The position numbers and the translations under genes are program-made. From Microdochium bolleyi (lineage: Eukaryota > Ascomycota > Sordariomycetes > Xylariales > Microdochiaceae), in contig KQ964248.1 of NCBI GenBank assembly GCA_001566295.1, forward strand, positions 2,232,001-2,296,000: a stretch of 64,000 bases of DNA, in the 5' to 3' direction. Below the pieces are notes generated by a model, which was given only the letters and a program-made list of their open reading frames with translations, was not told the origin of the DNA and made no database searches. How positions within the stretch are numbered: the stretch's first letter is position 1; each line of letters starts with the position of its first letter. Shown in pieces: positions 31,184 through 43,404 of this stretch.

Positions 31184-32972
31184 ATGGGTGCCTTTACGGC
31201 CGTTCATAATGGCGGCAGTGATATGACCTACCCCGAATCCCGGGTATTGGTCATTATCACAGGAGGTATGGCTTGGCTCTCATATCCCTCACCCCCCCAC
31301 CTCACCCTACAGTCGCTTACACCAAGTACCAGGCACAATATGCATGCAGCCATCGGCAAGCGGGCTCGTGCCCGTGGAGGGGTTTCTCGAGACGGCCATG
31401 GCGTCGCGGCCGTCGTTCAACGACCAGTCCGAGCGGGTGCCGCTGACCGCGGTCAAGGACGGCCAAAAGATTGCCATCCCGTCGCTGCGAACGCCTCCGA
31501 CGTCGTACAGTAAGCACATCCGGTACGGCGCGCTCGAGTTCTCGCCGCTGCTCGACTCGTCTTCAATCAGCAACGAAGGGTGGACGCAGATCGCGAGCAC
31601 CATCAAGAGCAACTACCACCTCTTTGACGGCTTCGTCGTGCTCCACGGCACCGACTCGCTCGCATACTCGGCCAGCGCACTCTCCTTCATGCTCGAGGAC
31701 CTCGGGAAGCCCGTGGTGCTCACGGGCTCGCAAGCGAGCATCTTCGCCCTCCAGTCCGACGCCGTCGATAACCTGCTCGGCAGCCTCATCATCGCGGGCA
31801 CCTTTGTCATTCCCGAAGTCTGCCTCTTCTTCCACCACACCCTCTTCCGCGGCAACCGCACCACAAAGGTCTCGGCCTCGAGCTTTGACGCCTTCGCGAG
31901 CCCAAACTGCGACCCGCTCGCCCGCGTCAGCAGCCTGGGCGTCGACGTCAATTGGGCCCTCGTCCGCAGGCCGACAAAGATCGCCCGCTTCGATGTCCGC
32001 ACCGGCTACCTCGACACCGCGCACGTCGCCTGCATCCGCATCTTCCCAGGAATCCTGCCCGAGATGCTCGACTCGGTGCTCCGCGTGCCCACCCTGCGCG
32101 GGCTCGTCCTCGAGACCTTCGGCATGGGTAACGCCCCCGCGGGCGTCGACGGATCCCTCACAAAGGTTATCCGCTCGGCGTGCCTCGAGCGCGGTATCGT
32201 CATTGTCAACGTCTCCCAGTGCACCTCGGGCTTCGTCTCCCCGCTGTACGCCCCCGGCTTCGCCCTCGGGGAGGCGGGAGTCGTGTTCGGGCAGGACATG
32301 ACCTCCGAGGCTGCCCTCACCAAGCTCGGCTACCTCCTCGCCGCGGTGCCCGCGCTCACGACGGACCAGATCCGCGCGCGCATGTCGGACAGCCTGCGCG
32401 GCGAGATGACCGAGACCAAGATCCCGACCTTCTCGCACCCGACCGGCGGGCCGTACGCGCCCAACGAGGACGGCGGGGAGGAGGACCCGGCCACGACGGC
32501 GCTGTACTCGTCCCTGCTCGGCCCGTCGGACCGGGCCTTCACCGCGCTCGGCTACGCCATCCAGAAGGGCGACCTGCCCGCCGTCAAGAGCCTGCTCGAC
32601 CGCGACGACGAGCGCAACAGGCTCATCGCGACCTCGTCCCTCAGCGGCTCGCTTCCAAGCAGCAGCAACCTCACCGCCATGATGCAGTCCGGCGCCGCCG
32701 GCTCCGCCTCCGGCCCGCACCAGCACCGGCAGCAGCTCCTCCTCGAGAAGGCAGACTACGCGGGCAACACCGCCGTGCACCTCGCCGCCGTGGGCCCCGA
32801 CGTCGCGGTGCTCAAGGAGCTCATCACCAGGGGCGCCAGCATCCACGTGCGCAACCGCGCCGATAACACACCCTTGTTTCTGGCGCTGCTGATGCGCAAC
32901 GTCGAGGCCGTCGCGCTTCTCAGGGAGGCGGGCGCGGAGGTGTGGGAAGGGGAGGATGGGAGGAGGCGATGA
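31184..32972 (+). CDS. Type I-like L-asparaginase with C-terminal ankyrin repeats
   Basis: Exons 31184-31265 and 31333-32972 (intron 31266-31332, 67 nt) give 573 residues. The intron interrupts the first active-site motif; the splice restores ITGGTICMQPS, which holds the catalytic Thr. The second asparaginase signature follows as HGTDSLAYSASALSFMLED, and then the TGSQ loop. SALTVIRS-like and NVSQCTSGFV segments complete the C-lobe. From about residue 410 to the end there are ankyrin-type repeats (GNTAVHLAAVGPDVAVLKEL, then NTPLFLALLMRNVEAVALL). The enzyme hydrolyses asparagine to aspartate and ammonia. No signal peptide is visible, so it should be cytosolic. The same asparaginase-ankyrin order is known from animal ASPG proteins and other fungi, so the fusion is not new. 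The gene is convergent with the PP2A subunit gene. Confidence 0.93.
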
Positions 32973-33471
32973 TACAATACACACGTATAGACAGGACATT
33001 GCAAATAAAGTTATAAAAAAATCAGCGAAGCCGAAAAATGCACATTTATGTAGTGATCACATATCGGAACCGCCGCGGCACAGGCTTGCGAGATGCCGCA
33101 AGGCGAGTCGCCAAAGCATGTCATATTTTGTAGTAGCCTACGCCTCAAAACGGCCGGAAAAGCCCAACACGAGTTTGTTTGCCCCGTCCTGCCCGATACT
33201 TCCCTCACAGCGACAACCCAGAAAGGTCAACAAGACGCCCCGTACAAAGTGAGCCGGCTCGTGAATGACACGCCAACAGCAAGGAGCAAGCTTTGCACCA
33301 CCGGCACCACACACAAACAACGTAATCGTGGTGGTCATCAGCCAGTACCGGTCCATCCTGGCGAGAGCCACAAAGGACTAGCAATCCTGGTGCTGAGAAT
33401 GTCTATAATGAAGAAAAGAAAATGACCAAGAAATCGGCTCAATGACACCGGAGGTCGTCATGAAGACTACT
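32973..33471. other. Convergent 3' intergenic region
   Basis: About 500 bp between two converging genes. An AT-rich patch (33000-33050, ataaagttataaaaaaatc) probably contains the asparaginase polyadenylation region. Nothing coding is seen. Confidence 0.5.
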
Positions 33472-35683
33472 TCACCGCTGACTCCTGGTCGAGCCCACTG
33501 ATTCTTGCCGTTCGTTCGGCCGGCGATCTCTCCGCTCAGCTTCGCCCAGCTTCAGGGAGTCAAGTCTCTTTTGGTTGTCCTCGGTGGCCGAGTCCGCCTC
33601 GTCAATGGACCCCGGCGCGCCGTTCGCGACAGAGCCATTTGCCTTCCGTTGTGCTGCCAGATCCTTGATCGCAGCCCATTTTCGTTCCCGCATGGCCTCC
33701 CGTGCGGCAGCATTGTTCTGCTGTTCGGTGTACTCGTGGGAGCAGTCGTCGAATAACTGGGGGTTGATCTCCATGAACAACTTCATGGCATTGTACACCA
33801 TCCCGTGGATAGTCCTGCAGAGGAATCAGCAAGGAGTCAAGTGCTGGCGCATCGAACTCAGCAACATACCTATTCCAGTGGCCTTTGGAATTCTCGTAGA
33901 GTGGCGCAAACATGATTGGCAGAATGATCTCGACATTGTCGCTGACCAGGTTGCAGAAGTACTCGTTGTTCCAGAAGTACAGGGCTCTCTCGGCAACCTG
34001 GAAATGGGGGCTCGCCACTGACTTGGCGAGCTGGTGGAACAGCGGCTCCTGAACCTTGGCAAATTCGGCTGGGTCCATAACCTCGAAAATGTCTTCAACC
34101 TCGTTCAGGAACATGACCTCCTTAGTACTGTTCACCTTGGGCCAGTAGCGGAGCAGACCCAGCACAACCTCTTCAGTAAGGGAGGCATCCTTCTCCAGGA
34201 ATTGGACAATGCAGTATGCCAGTTGCGGATGGTACATGCTCAGGCTCTTGACCTTGTGCATGGGAATCAGCACACGAGTGAGGAACAGCTTGTGCTCCTC
34301 CTTGAGCGGCAAAGCGAATCCGTTGATAATGGAGCCGAGAATCTCGAGGAGCTCGGCGATGCCGTTGAATCGTTCCGTCTCGTATGTGAATTGGAAGAAG
34401 ACGTTGTTGATGGACCGTCTGATGAACGAGCGAAGGTTGAGGAACTTGCCATAAATCCGGTGCAGCGTGGTCTTGAGGAAGTCCCTCTCCCGGGGGTCCT
34501 CAGAGTCAAACAACTCCAGCAGTTGCAACACGAAGCTGTGGTCGATGTAGGCCTTGGCGATGTTGGTGTTGAAGTCTTGGCTCTCGATGAATCGCAGGAA
34601 GAACTCGTATACCACCTGGATATGCGGCCAGGCTACTTCAAGCACTGGCTCGTCTTCCTCGGGGTCGAAAGCCTCCCCTTGAGGGTTGAGAGGAGGCGGG
34701 ATCGGACGGAACAGGTTCTTGGCGAACATCTCGACGACGCGAGGGTACATTGGCTCAGTGATCACCTGTCGATTGTTGGCGACATAGTCGAGCAACTCGT
34801 GCAAGGCCAGACGCTTGATTTCCTTCGACTTCATATCACCGCTGGCATCGTTGAAATCAAATATGACGTTGCACTGGTCGATCTTCTGCATGAAAAGCTC
34901 CTGGCGACGATTGGGCGGAACCTCGTGGAAACCCGGCAGTTTCTCAAGTTCGCGGTGTGCGGAGATGTCGAACCGCGACGAGTGAGTTCTCTTCGGTGTC
35001 CGTAGTCCCTCCGGGACGTCCTTTGGAGTCTGGTGGAGACGGTCAAACATGAGGGACTTCTGTCCTGCTTTGGGTGGGGGGAGGTCGCCGGGCATTGTCT
35101 CAGCAGCTCCAGGTGGAGGGACGTGCTACGAGCAACGATTAGGTCAATTGAGTGCTCTGAATGGATGGGCTGGTCTCAAGGTAGCTTACAGGTGCGCTCG
35201 GGCTAATCACGACGGTTGGCGGAAGCGGCCCGCCATGCCTTGAGGACGCCGAAGCGCCGTTGGGGGAGTTCATGGCACCAAAGGTATCGACGGCGCCCTG
35301 ACCAGGCGCGGAAGCTTGGCCCTGAGCACCAAAGTGGTCTCCTGCTAAGCCGGAGTTGGGAGGCAATGGCTTATTCCTAGGATCGTTCAAGTTCGAGGTC
35401 GATGACGATGGAGTCTGGACAGGAGACTGGGTGTCGCGTCCCGAGGAAGGCGAGGCAGTGCCATCTTTCGAGTCCTTATTCTTCTTGGATGACTTGCTGT
35501 CGCTTTTGCCTCGAGAGAGCTATCGAATACAACGCGACTTGGTCAGCAACGAGTGGTTCTGACCTACACGGAGACGAGCGCGGCCGTCTGGGGGTGTTCA
35601 TGTGGGTGATGCGTGGCCTCATGGTCGCGCAGCTCCATGCGATGGGCGATAGTACTCACGACTCTCTGACTGAAGCGCTTCAT
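33472..35683 (-). CDS. PP2A B56-type regulatory subunit (Rts1/Par1 family)
   Basis: Exons, in order of transcription: 35683-35660, 35519-35190, 35125-33870 and 33814-33472. Together they encode 650 residues; introns are 140, 64 and 55 nt. Exon 1 is a 24-nt coding microexon (MKRFSQRV). Joined to exon 2 it gives a start (RVLSRGKSDSKSSKKNKD) typical of fungal Rts1 orthologues. A Ser/Pro-rich, disordered N-terminus is followed by the B56 HEAT-like core from about residue 190 (for example FDFNDASGDMKSKEIKR, HRIYGKFLNLRSFIRRS, YWPKVNSTKEVMFLNE). The core ends in WNRTIHGMVYNAMKLFMEI, which is restored by the last splice. A charged tail closes the protein. The subunit directs protein phosphatase 2A to substrates in stress response, cytokinesis and septation in fungi. 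The family assignment is firm. The microexon rests on splice signals plus the match to the expected N-terminus. Confidence 0.92.
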
Positions 35684-37600
35684 ACCGCTGTGTCAAGGAT
35701 ACCCCTCGGCAGTCGCCGCTTCCTCAACTGACAGTGGGATTGCCGACCGGGGCGCGAGCACGGTGTGTCGCTGGCGAGATGCTGGCGAGCTCTATGCTCC
35801 AAGGTATGGGGTCAAGGACCGGGTCGTGATGGTCAGAGGTGGGGGAGTCGTTGGCCAGGTCCGGGTCTGGCACTGGTGGACGTCACAGCCGAGTAGAGGC
35901 TAGGCGTGGCGACGAACGGGCCGATGAGAACGCTGGGAGCAGTGTTGCCGGGAGGGGTTGGCGGGAGAAGATGTCGTGCTGTTGCGCGAGAAGGGAGGCA
36001 GCGTCTGGCGCGGTGAGGAGATCCGTACGCATCGGCGAGGCGGCAGTCGAGCAATACAGGGGCGGCTAGACGGGGGTCTCGGGGGGGTGAGAGGTACGGT
36101 AGTAGTGTTCCAACAACCTTACAGCCTGTCAACAAGAGGCGGGCCTGGGCGATGAAAAGTCGCGCTTTGCGGACAGGACTCGGTGCTGCAGATATGCAAG
36201 CCGGGACAGAAGCGAAGAGCAGACCGGGCACCGCGTTGCAGAGCTGTGTCCGTGTCGATTGCTGTGCGAGAACAATGGGATTGAAGAGAGCCTTGTTCGA
36301 GAGGTGGTGCAGTGCTGCGTTGCTGAGGTGGAGAAGGAGTCCCGCAGTTGGGAGCACAGAACAGCAGCATAGCACAGCACGGCCCAGCCCAGGCGCGAGG
36401 GAGACCGCAGCCTTAACGAGGAGTGACCTCGTTGCATCGCACCGAGTGGCAGGCGGGAGCTGTTGGCAGCTGCAGCCCGGCTGCCCGCCGGCGCACCTGA
36501 TCACCTCAGGAACCCGCTTTCTCAGATCACCCCCTCTCCACTTTCCTCCTCCTCGCCTGCCTCCCCAGTCCCTACCGAGCATCTAATTATGCTAGGTACA
36601 GGCCGTCGTCCCTGGGCCCTGGCCGCTGAGGTCACAAGACCACCAGGTCTTCCTCGGCGGAAATGTGGCAGCAAGCGCTGTGATGGACATGATGCACTCT
36701 CGAGACGATGCCAGTCTGCCAGCCTCTGTCAGACATTCCGCAAGCCACGGTCCCACGGCTGCTCCTCGCTTCACGACCCGAATCCTGAGATCGTGGCGTT
36801 GATCTGGAACAGCAGCTCAGGAGCTTTAGGGCCGCCGGTGCCTCGGTGCTAGGCTCAATGTGTCGGGCTGCAGGTTATGCTTCCGCCGTTGCAGGAGGAC
36901 CCTGAATACAGTAGCAGCGAACAGCATGGACTACCGGTTCCTGAACCCACGCTGCGCATGGTGGGAAGAGCCGGCATTGGCCTCGACTCGAGATACCGTA
37001 CTCTCCTCCTGAGGCGGCCCCGGGCCCAAGCCGCTGAACATGCCACGATCGCTGCAGAATCATGGACGCTGATGCCCTGACGCCCCAGCAGCTGGTGGAG
37101 CATATGGCACAGTGACTCTGCACAGTGCATAACTGTGCGTATTCGCTGCTCATGTCCACTGGATCGCTATCAGACTTTGGATTATGGTTCATGCCTCTCG
37201 TCGCGATAGACCACTTCTCCCGGCAATTGTCAACCTGTGCGGCCTGGTTCTGACACAACCTTCAAGCGCGAAAGACGCCTTGAAGACCACTCACCGTATG
37301 CGCCCAGCAATGTGACTGCTTCCATACACGTTGCCTTGAGCTGATTTCTCGCTGGAAAGAATACCAAGTCGCTACAGGATATTCGTGACAAGCCGCCCTA
37401 TCGAACTTCGACCATGATTTTCTGTCCGATCTCTTCAAACTGAGGGCTCGCACGCGCTCGTGTTCTGAGCCGTCTCTGTCAGGCAATTACTTTCCATCAC
37501 CCGCTGCGTTTTGTCCCGGCCGGGGCTTGGCCTGTATTGAGATATTCGCACTACGTATGGCCAATGCAGTTCAAGCTTCGTCGTCACAGAGTCAGCCACG
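35684..37600. other. Divergent intergenic region
   Basis: About 1.9 kb between the PP2A subunit and TFIIIC genes, transcribed away from each other. The PP2A-proximal 900 bases probably contain its long leader and promoter. Frames of up to 249 codons (35833-36582 minus) have no recognisable motif and an amino acid content typical of non-coding GC-rich DNA. Confidence 0.5.
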
Positions 37601-39851
37601 ATGGAAACTGAGCAGCAGGTGGCAGGTGAGCCGCTGAACGCCCCTCGGCTGCCGATACCATCCACGACCATTGTGGCTATCGAGCATCCAAGCCCGGTAT
37701 ACAACCTGGAAGCCGGTCTTCGATCGTTTGGGCCGGCACCGAAGTTCGACAAGGTATGAGCCTGCCATGTCCCCCCAGCCCCAGCTGAACGATACTGATG
37801 GGCCTCAAAAACAAGCTTCTTCTACCAACCACCGAGCCCCATGCGCTGCCCTTGTGGTTCAGGCCAGAGAATCCAGCAGCAAAACCAATCACATCCCACC
37901 ACGCAGCCTCGAACAATGTCCTGCTCAAGATCACTGTGCCTCGCAGGACTGGCCGCAAGAGGAAGCGCGGGACTAATGACGCGTTCCAAGAGGCACCAGC
38001 TGCGCCTCCACGCGCTTCTCATGTTGGCCGAGTGGCCTCGTCGAATCGGCTCGACAGGCCCTCGACCATCCTGCGACGATTGCAGGACAACGTAGGCGAC
38101 TATCGCCTTGAGGCTGTCGGGATGATTCGAGACAGCCACCGATTCCGTGGACTGGCGGACTTTCAGTTTGCTAATGCGGACAACAAGTTCCTTGTGAATG
38201 TGGCAGAGCACCTACTCCCACTGGATCGTACGTTGCACTCTTCATGGTAACGAAGGGCAGTCAGATACTAACAGTATGTCTCACAGCTACCAAGTATCGC
38301 AAATTCAAGCTCAGGCCAGGCATGACTTCCAAGCCTGGAGACGACATTATACCACCACCACACTTCACAGACAGGACCGTGCCGTTCTTCTACCAGTATG
38401 AGCAGAATCCGCTCGTCAGGATCGAAGGCGCCGACGAGGATGGTGGACCACTCTTCGTCAACGTACAGGGGAAGAATATACTCACGTACAGCCATTTCAT
38501 CCCGACCGACCACTTCCCCGTGCCGGACAAGCCGCGGCGTCTGGAGAACGATCCGATGGCGTCCCTGCCTGTCAAGGACAATGTGCTCCGACCGATCCAG
38601 GAGGCTTTCTCGGAGCGCCCGATCTGGACGCGCCGGGCACTGAACAACCGCCTGCGCGGCCTGGGCGTCACCGAGAACCAGATGAAGATCGGGATCCCGC
38701 TCGTGGGGTACCAGTTCCGCGGTGGGCCATGGCGCGATGCGGTCATAAAGTACGGCATCGACCCTCGCGGCGATCCCAAGTACCGCATCTATCAGACCCT
38801 GCAATTCAAGCTGGTCCGCAACGTTGTCGGCCAGACCAAGCTGCCCTGGCAGACGATCCGCAAGGGCCAGACCAAGCACTACGCGGCCGACAATGTGCTC
38901 AGCCACCTGTGGGACGGCGAGAGCTACAGCACCGACGGGAAGTTCTGGCAGATCTGCGACGTGACGGACCCCTTCCTGAAGCGGATGCTCGACGACGCGC
39001 CCGTGCGCCCAGAGTGCGACCTGACCGAGTCCGGGTGGTACTACAAGGCCTTCTGGACCAAAGTGAAGCTCTTCATGAAGGCCAAGATGGTCGCCATCAA
39101 GCACGGCCGCATGGGCAGCGACAACGCGGGCGCCGAGGGGGCCGAGCCGCGCAGGGACAACTACATCTACAACTCGTACCTCGAGGCCCGCCTGCGCAAC
39201 ATTCCCGACGACTCGGACGACAAAGTCAACCCGCTGCTCAACCCGCTGCTATACCCCATGTCTGATCTTAAGGGGATCGCGGGCAAGGGGCGGCAGAGCA
39301 AGCTCTTTCCGGACCAGCATGCCGCTAGGAACGGAAGAGATGCCGCGAGTGGCTTCCGGGAGGGCGTTTTTGGTGCTAGTGCGTCTGCAGCCGGCGTTCA
39401 CAGCAGTCAGGCGCAAGAGGATACCGGCAGTGGGGGCGACGAGGGCGGCTTCACGCCATCGGCTGAGCCTGCGGACGACGAGCCAGATTGGGACGACGAG
39501 GTGGCCAGCGGTGGAGAGGACGATGATGAGGAGGACGACGAAGATGATGCCGGTGACGGCGTCGATGTCGAGCCGGACCTTGAGGCCGAGGAAGACGATG
39601 ATGGCAATGAGGACGACGTCAGGGGTCGCGGCCGCCGCGCAAATCTTGACGCTGATGAGGAGGAGGCTGATGATGATGATGATGATGATGGTGGTGGAGA
39701 GGAGGACAACGATGACGTCGATGCAGACGAAGACACGTTGGACATCACAATGGCCAGTCACGGCGACTTCCGGTGGGCTGGCAATGTCAGAGAGGATCAC
39801 GGGGGCGACCAGGCTGGCGAGGACAGCGACACTGCAATGCGAGATCGATAG
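37601..39851 (+). CDS. RNA polymerase III transcription factor TFIIIC subunit tau95 (Tfc1/Sfc1)
   Basis: Exons 37601-37753, 37816-38227 and 38287-39851 give 709 residues. The N-terminus (STTIVAIEHPSPVYNLEAGL) and the block ITVPRRTGRKRKRG match the family, as does the central TFIIIC DNA-binding/WHD-like region (PIWTRRALNNRLRGLG, GYQFRGGPWRDAVIKYG). The C-terminal about 170 residues are extremely acidic, including seven Asp in a row, as is usual for this subunit. TFIIIC binds the A and B boxes of tRNA genes; tau95 sits in the subcomplex contacting the A box. Intron 1 (62 nt) has a good TACTGAT branch point but seems to end in AAG rather than CAG or TAG, because no other AG keeps the frame. That join is the least certain part of the model. 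Confidence 0.9.
39669..39689 (+). repeat. (GAT)7 trinucleotide run encoding polyaspartate
   Basis: Seven GAT codons in frame give seven Asp in the acidic tail of the TFIIIC subunit. The flanks are GAG/GAC-rich, so this is the pure core of a longer acidic-codon tract. Confidence 0.9.
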
Positions 39852-40457
39852 AGATGGAGAATGATTGAAAAGTGGTGACGATGTAATAATTCCTCTCCAG
39901 TAAATTGAAATAAAAATTCACGGGATGGTTGCAAATGCAATGGCTATCTACCTATCTAAGTTGTTTTGGGTACTCCGAAAATGATTCGCAAGCGTAATTG
40001 TCGTACTTTGTCGCCTTCACTTTCCGTCCGTATGCCTGTAGAGGAAATCCTACCCACAGGCCATCCGCTCGCTTGAACTAATTCCGTATTTATGGGAGGC
40101 TTCCATCAGATCTTCGAAGACACAAATGCTGTGTTTATCGTTGATATGTCTCCTATTCCCGGCAGGCCCTCAGCCCTTCGTCATGATGCTTCCTTATCCG
40201 GGCTTCTTTTCGTGCAAGATCTGGTCTATAGCATCAGGACCCATAACAAACACGCCCCAACGCCAAAATCACACAGATGGCTCGTGTGAGCTCTTTCAAA
40301 TGATCATGCAGGAAACCACGACAGGATGTGATGGTTTGTCACAGGCAGGCACAGAGTGCGAAGCGATAAGCCACATGCTTGGCTCATGATCGCTCGACTG
40401 TACTGTGCGCCGACATGTGAGGCACTTTGACGGTCACTCATAGTGACCATATCCGAC
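39852..40457. other. Convergent 3' intergenic region
   Basis: About 600 bp between converging genes. The A-rich stretch at 39885-39920 (aataattcctc, aaattgaaataaaaattc) is a likely polyadenylation region for the TFIIIC subunit gene. Nothing coding is seen. Confidence 0.5.
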
Positions 40458-43404
40458 TTATAGGCCGTACGTACTGCGCAAGATTTGTTGGTCCTGGGAT
40501 GGCATCTGGGAGAGGAATTGGTCGAAGTGGGGAATCATCTGGCGGTAGATGTTGATGGTCTGAAAGATCGATGTCAGCTACGAAGGATAATAATGTGGGC
40601 ATGGCATCATAACTGACCTTCAAGAAATCATCGTGCAGCGCGTTCTTTGCATTGTTCCGCAGCTTGAGATCTCGATATCTGGCAATAGTCGTGAAGTAGT
40701 GGAGTAATGACTTCTCCATCGCCTGGGGGTTCTTCTCAACGACTTGGACGAATCCGCGGAGAGCGGTGGCTTTCTCGTCAGACGGGTCGACCTCGTCCAT
40801 TGATGACAGGAAATCCTCAGCGAATTCACCGAGATGCGGCGCAAGCTGTGCGCTGCAACTGTATCCGAGGCGTCCTAGGGCGATGGCGGCATTCTCTGTC
40901 ACGCCTTTCGGAATGCCAGGATTGGTAATGATCTTGAAATAGCCCTCGAACAATTCCGACACATAAGGGCTAAGATCGGCATGTGGCTGGATGGCAATCT
41001 CGCCGGCAGACCAACAAGCATTGTTTACAACGCTGAAGCCACTCTCGATGTCTTCGTCAAGGATACTCTCGAGATCCAATTGTCGCAGCAAGACCGGGAT
41101 GATCTTGGACATAAGAGGCTGGAGCTGTCCGAACACATACTTCGCACAGTCGCCAAGTAGTGCATAGGCAGATTGCCGCACCTCATCGCTAGGGTCCTCC
41201 ATGCATAGAATCAAAAGCTCGAAGAAAGCCGGCTGGGACTGCTCGACAAGCTTGGCAGCCTTGCCCGACTCAAGAGCTTGGATGATGGCACTGAGAAGGT
41301 CCAAACTCGTGATGAGGAAGTCCTTGTTAGGCACGTCCAAAGCAGGGTTTGTAGCCAGAGCAAGAGTGGCCTCGAGGTTCTGGTGAATGATCTGAACACA
41401 GCGCTGGAAGACAGGCTCGGCGAAAGGTGTGAATGCGTCGCCTAGTGCCATGGCAACATATGAAAGACACTCGAGCAAGGGGAAGAGCTCTCTTGAGTGG
41501 TCGTCGAGCTTCCTCCAGCGCTCGATCAGTGCTGGCATCAACGCATTGACAAGATCGGGTTGTGCGAGGACGGGACCAATGGCCTCGGCGAGAGTCTGCA
41601 CACAGTCGTAGAGAATGTACATGTTGCGGTCTTTGTACTTCGCGAAACACTTGACGAATTGCTGGATGATCGGCCCACTGTAGGGTTCCATCTTCTTGCC
41701 AGCTTTCTCCTCCAAGTTGGCGAATGCCGATGCTCCGGCCTCCTGGACCTTCTTGTTTTTGTCAAGCATCTTGTGCAAGATGCCCTCCATCATGGGCTCA
41801 AAATATTGTTGTTTCTGAGCAGGGTCGGCCAGGCCAGCAGCCCACGCAGAATAACGAGCCAATGTCCAACAGTTGATCTGACGGACGACCGGCTCAGGAT
41901 CATTGAGAAGGGATATCAGGTACGGAATAAGTTCCGGCAGGTGGGGTGTTACAACGTCCATGCAGCCCTCAGCCACAGCACCCAGCGCCAGGACAGCCGC
42001 CTCCCGGTAAGGCCATTCCTCATGCTTGAGGTTTTTCGTGAGGTATGGCAAGATACACGAGAATACTGGACTTCGGTAGTCGCGAGCAAAGACATCAAGA
42101 GCTGCTGCGGAGCACTTGCGCAGTGTCCACTTCTCGTCTGGGCTCGCATCGTCGTCATCGTCGTCCTCTTCCACCTCGCCGTCCTCGAGGCCGTCGTCCA
42201 TGTTGGCCAGCTTCTGATAGGCATTGCCGTTCTCAGCAGCGTCTGTGGAAGCATCGGCATTGCGAGCAGAGGACTTCTTCGCAAACTGAGGCTTGATGTC
42301 TTCCTGGCGATCCTCTTCCTCCTCGTCGTCGGACGCACCACCGAGCAGGGCAATATCCTCAGGGCTATATACCATGCAGTCTAGCAGCACGGGAATGATC
42401 TTCTCGATGTAAGGCGTAAGTGACTGCCACAGGTTCTCGTGTTCTCCAACTGCGAGCCAGAACTCGGCAGCGTCGCAAGCCAGTTCTTCGTCATCGTCCT
42501 TCTGCTGAGAAATGATATAGTCTACCAAGCCGGACAGATGAGGTTGCAACTTGTCGGGCCGAGTCTCAACTAGCTGAACAAAGGCTCGGCAAACTTGTCT
42601 GCGAACATCAGGATGAGAGTCTGCCGCGAGGGCAAACAGAGCCTGCAGGAGATCGTCGATGGAGTTGTACATGGCTTGGGATCCGCGGGGAGTGAAGACG
42701 TTGATCGCCGTGAGTGCACCGGCTCTGACTTTGGGCAACGCGCTCTGGGTGGCTTCGATGAGCTTCGGCAAGATAAAGTTGAGTGGCCGCTGGCCATTCA
42801 GGTCGCGCTCGAGGAGCTTTGTGTTGTCTTCACAGATTTTCGACATGGCTTCCATCGCACCCTCCTGACCTTCGCTTGAGATTTGGCCAGTCTCGTTTCC
42901 GATCATCTTGAGCAGCTCTGGCAGCAGTTCAGGCCAGCTCAACAAGCCGCCACGACGGATCAGCTCGGTAGCAATAACACCACCATAGTTCCGGATCTGC
43001 CTATTCTTGTCCTGCAGGGTCATCGGCACAGCCATCTTGATCAGAGACAGGCTGGACTCTGGGATCTGCTTGAACGAGGTTCTGATGTTGTTCTTCAGCA
43101 TGACGGCAGCGGCGCTGCGCACCAGATGGTACTCGGAGGATACCATCTGCAATCCATCTGGGGCGTCGGCGCTCGAGAATAGGTAGATAAGGTAATTGTT
43201 GATGTCCGGAGAGTCCTTGGCTTGGCTCAACATCTAAGACACATCCAAGGTCAGCGCATGGTCACCTTTGTCGTCAGGTCGTAGAGGCGCGTAGGGGCGT
43301 CTTACAATCTCGGCCTGCTTCTGAGCATTGCCAGAGCTGCTAAGCGAGTCCTTGAGGCACTGGGCGAGCTGCCTCAAGGATTCGGAAGATGGTGACCACG
43401 CCAT
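40458..43404 (-). CDS. KAP104: Transportin / karyopherin beta-2 (Kap104)
   Basis: Exons, in order of transcription: 43404-43306, 43233-40618 and 40559-40458 (introns 72 and 58 nt), 938 residues. The protein is a string of HEAT repeats. Family landmarks are the N-terminus MAWSPSSESLRQLAQCLKDS, the block SWPELLPELLKMIGN...KICEDN, and an acidic insertion in the middle (GEVEEDDDDDDASPDEKW) that corresponds to the long H8 loop releasing cargo. The C-terminus, restored by the last splice, is INIYRQMIPHFDQFLSQM. The protein imports RNA-binding proteins with PY-type nuclear localisation signals and is regulated by Ran-GTP. The last intron has no early in-frame stop. Its retention would replace the last 33 residues with a different tail ending at 40438. 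The start was chosen because it gives the expected Trp-containing N-terminus. Confidence 0.94.

Noticed and set aside
31563..32999. 478-codon minus-strand open frame opposite the asparaginase gene
   Set aside because: It is the mirror of a GC-rich coding exon and is full of Glu/Gly/Val/Arg runs. The plus strand has clear catalytic motifs.
34034..35005. 323-codon plus-strand open frame opposite the PP2A subunit
   Set aside because: Antisense shadow of the conserved B56 domain on the minus strand.
35833..36582. 249-codon minus-strand open frame upstream of the PP2A gene
   Set aside because: No conserved motif, and the region is best explained as leader and promoter.
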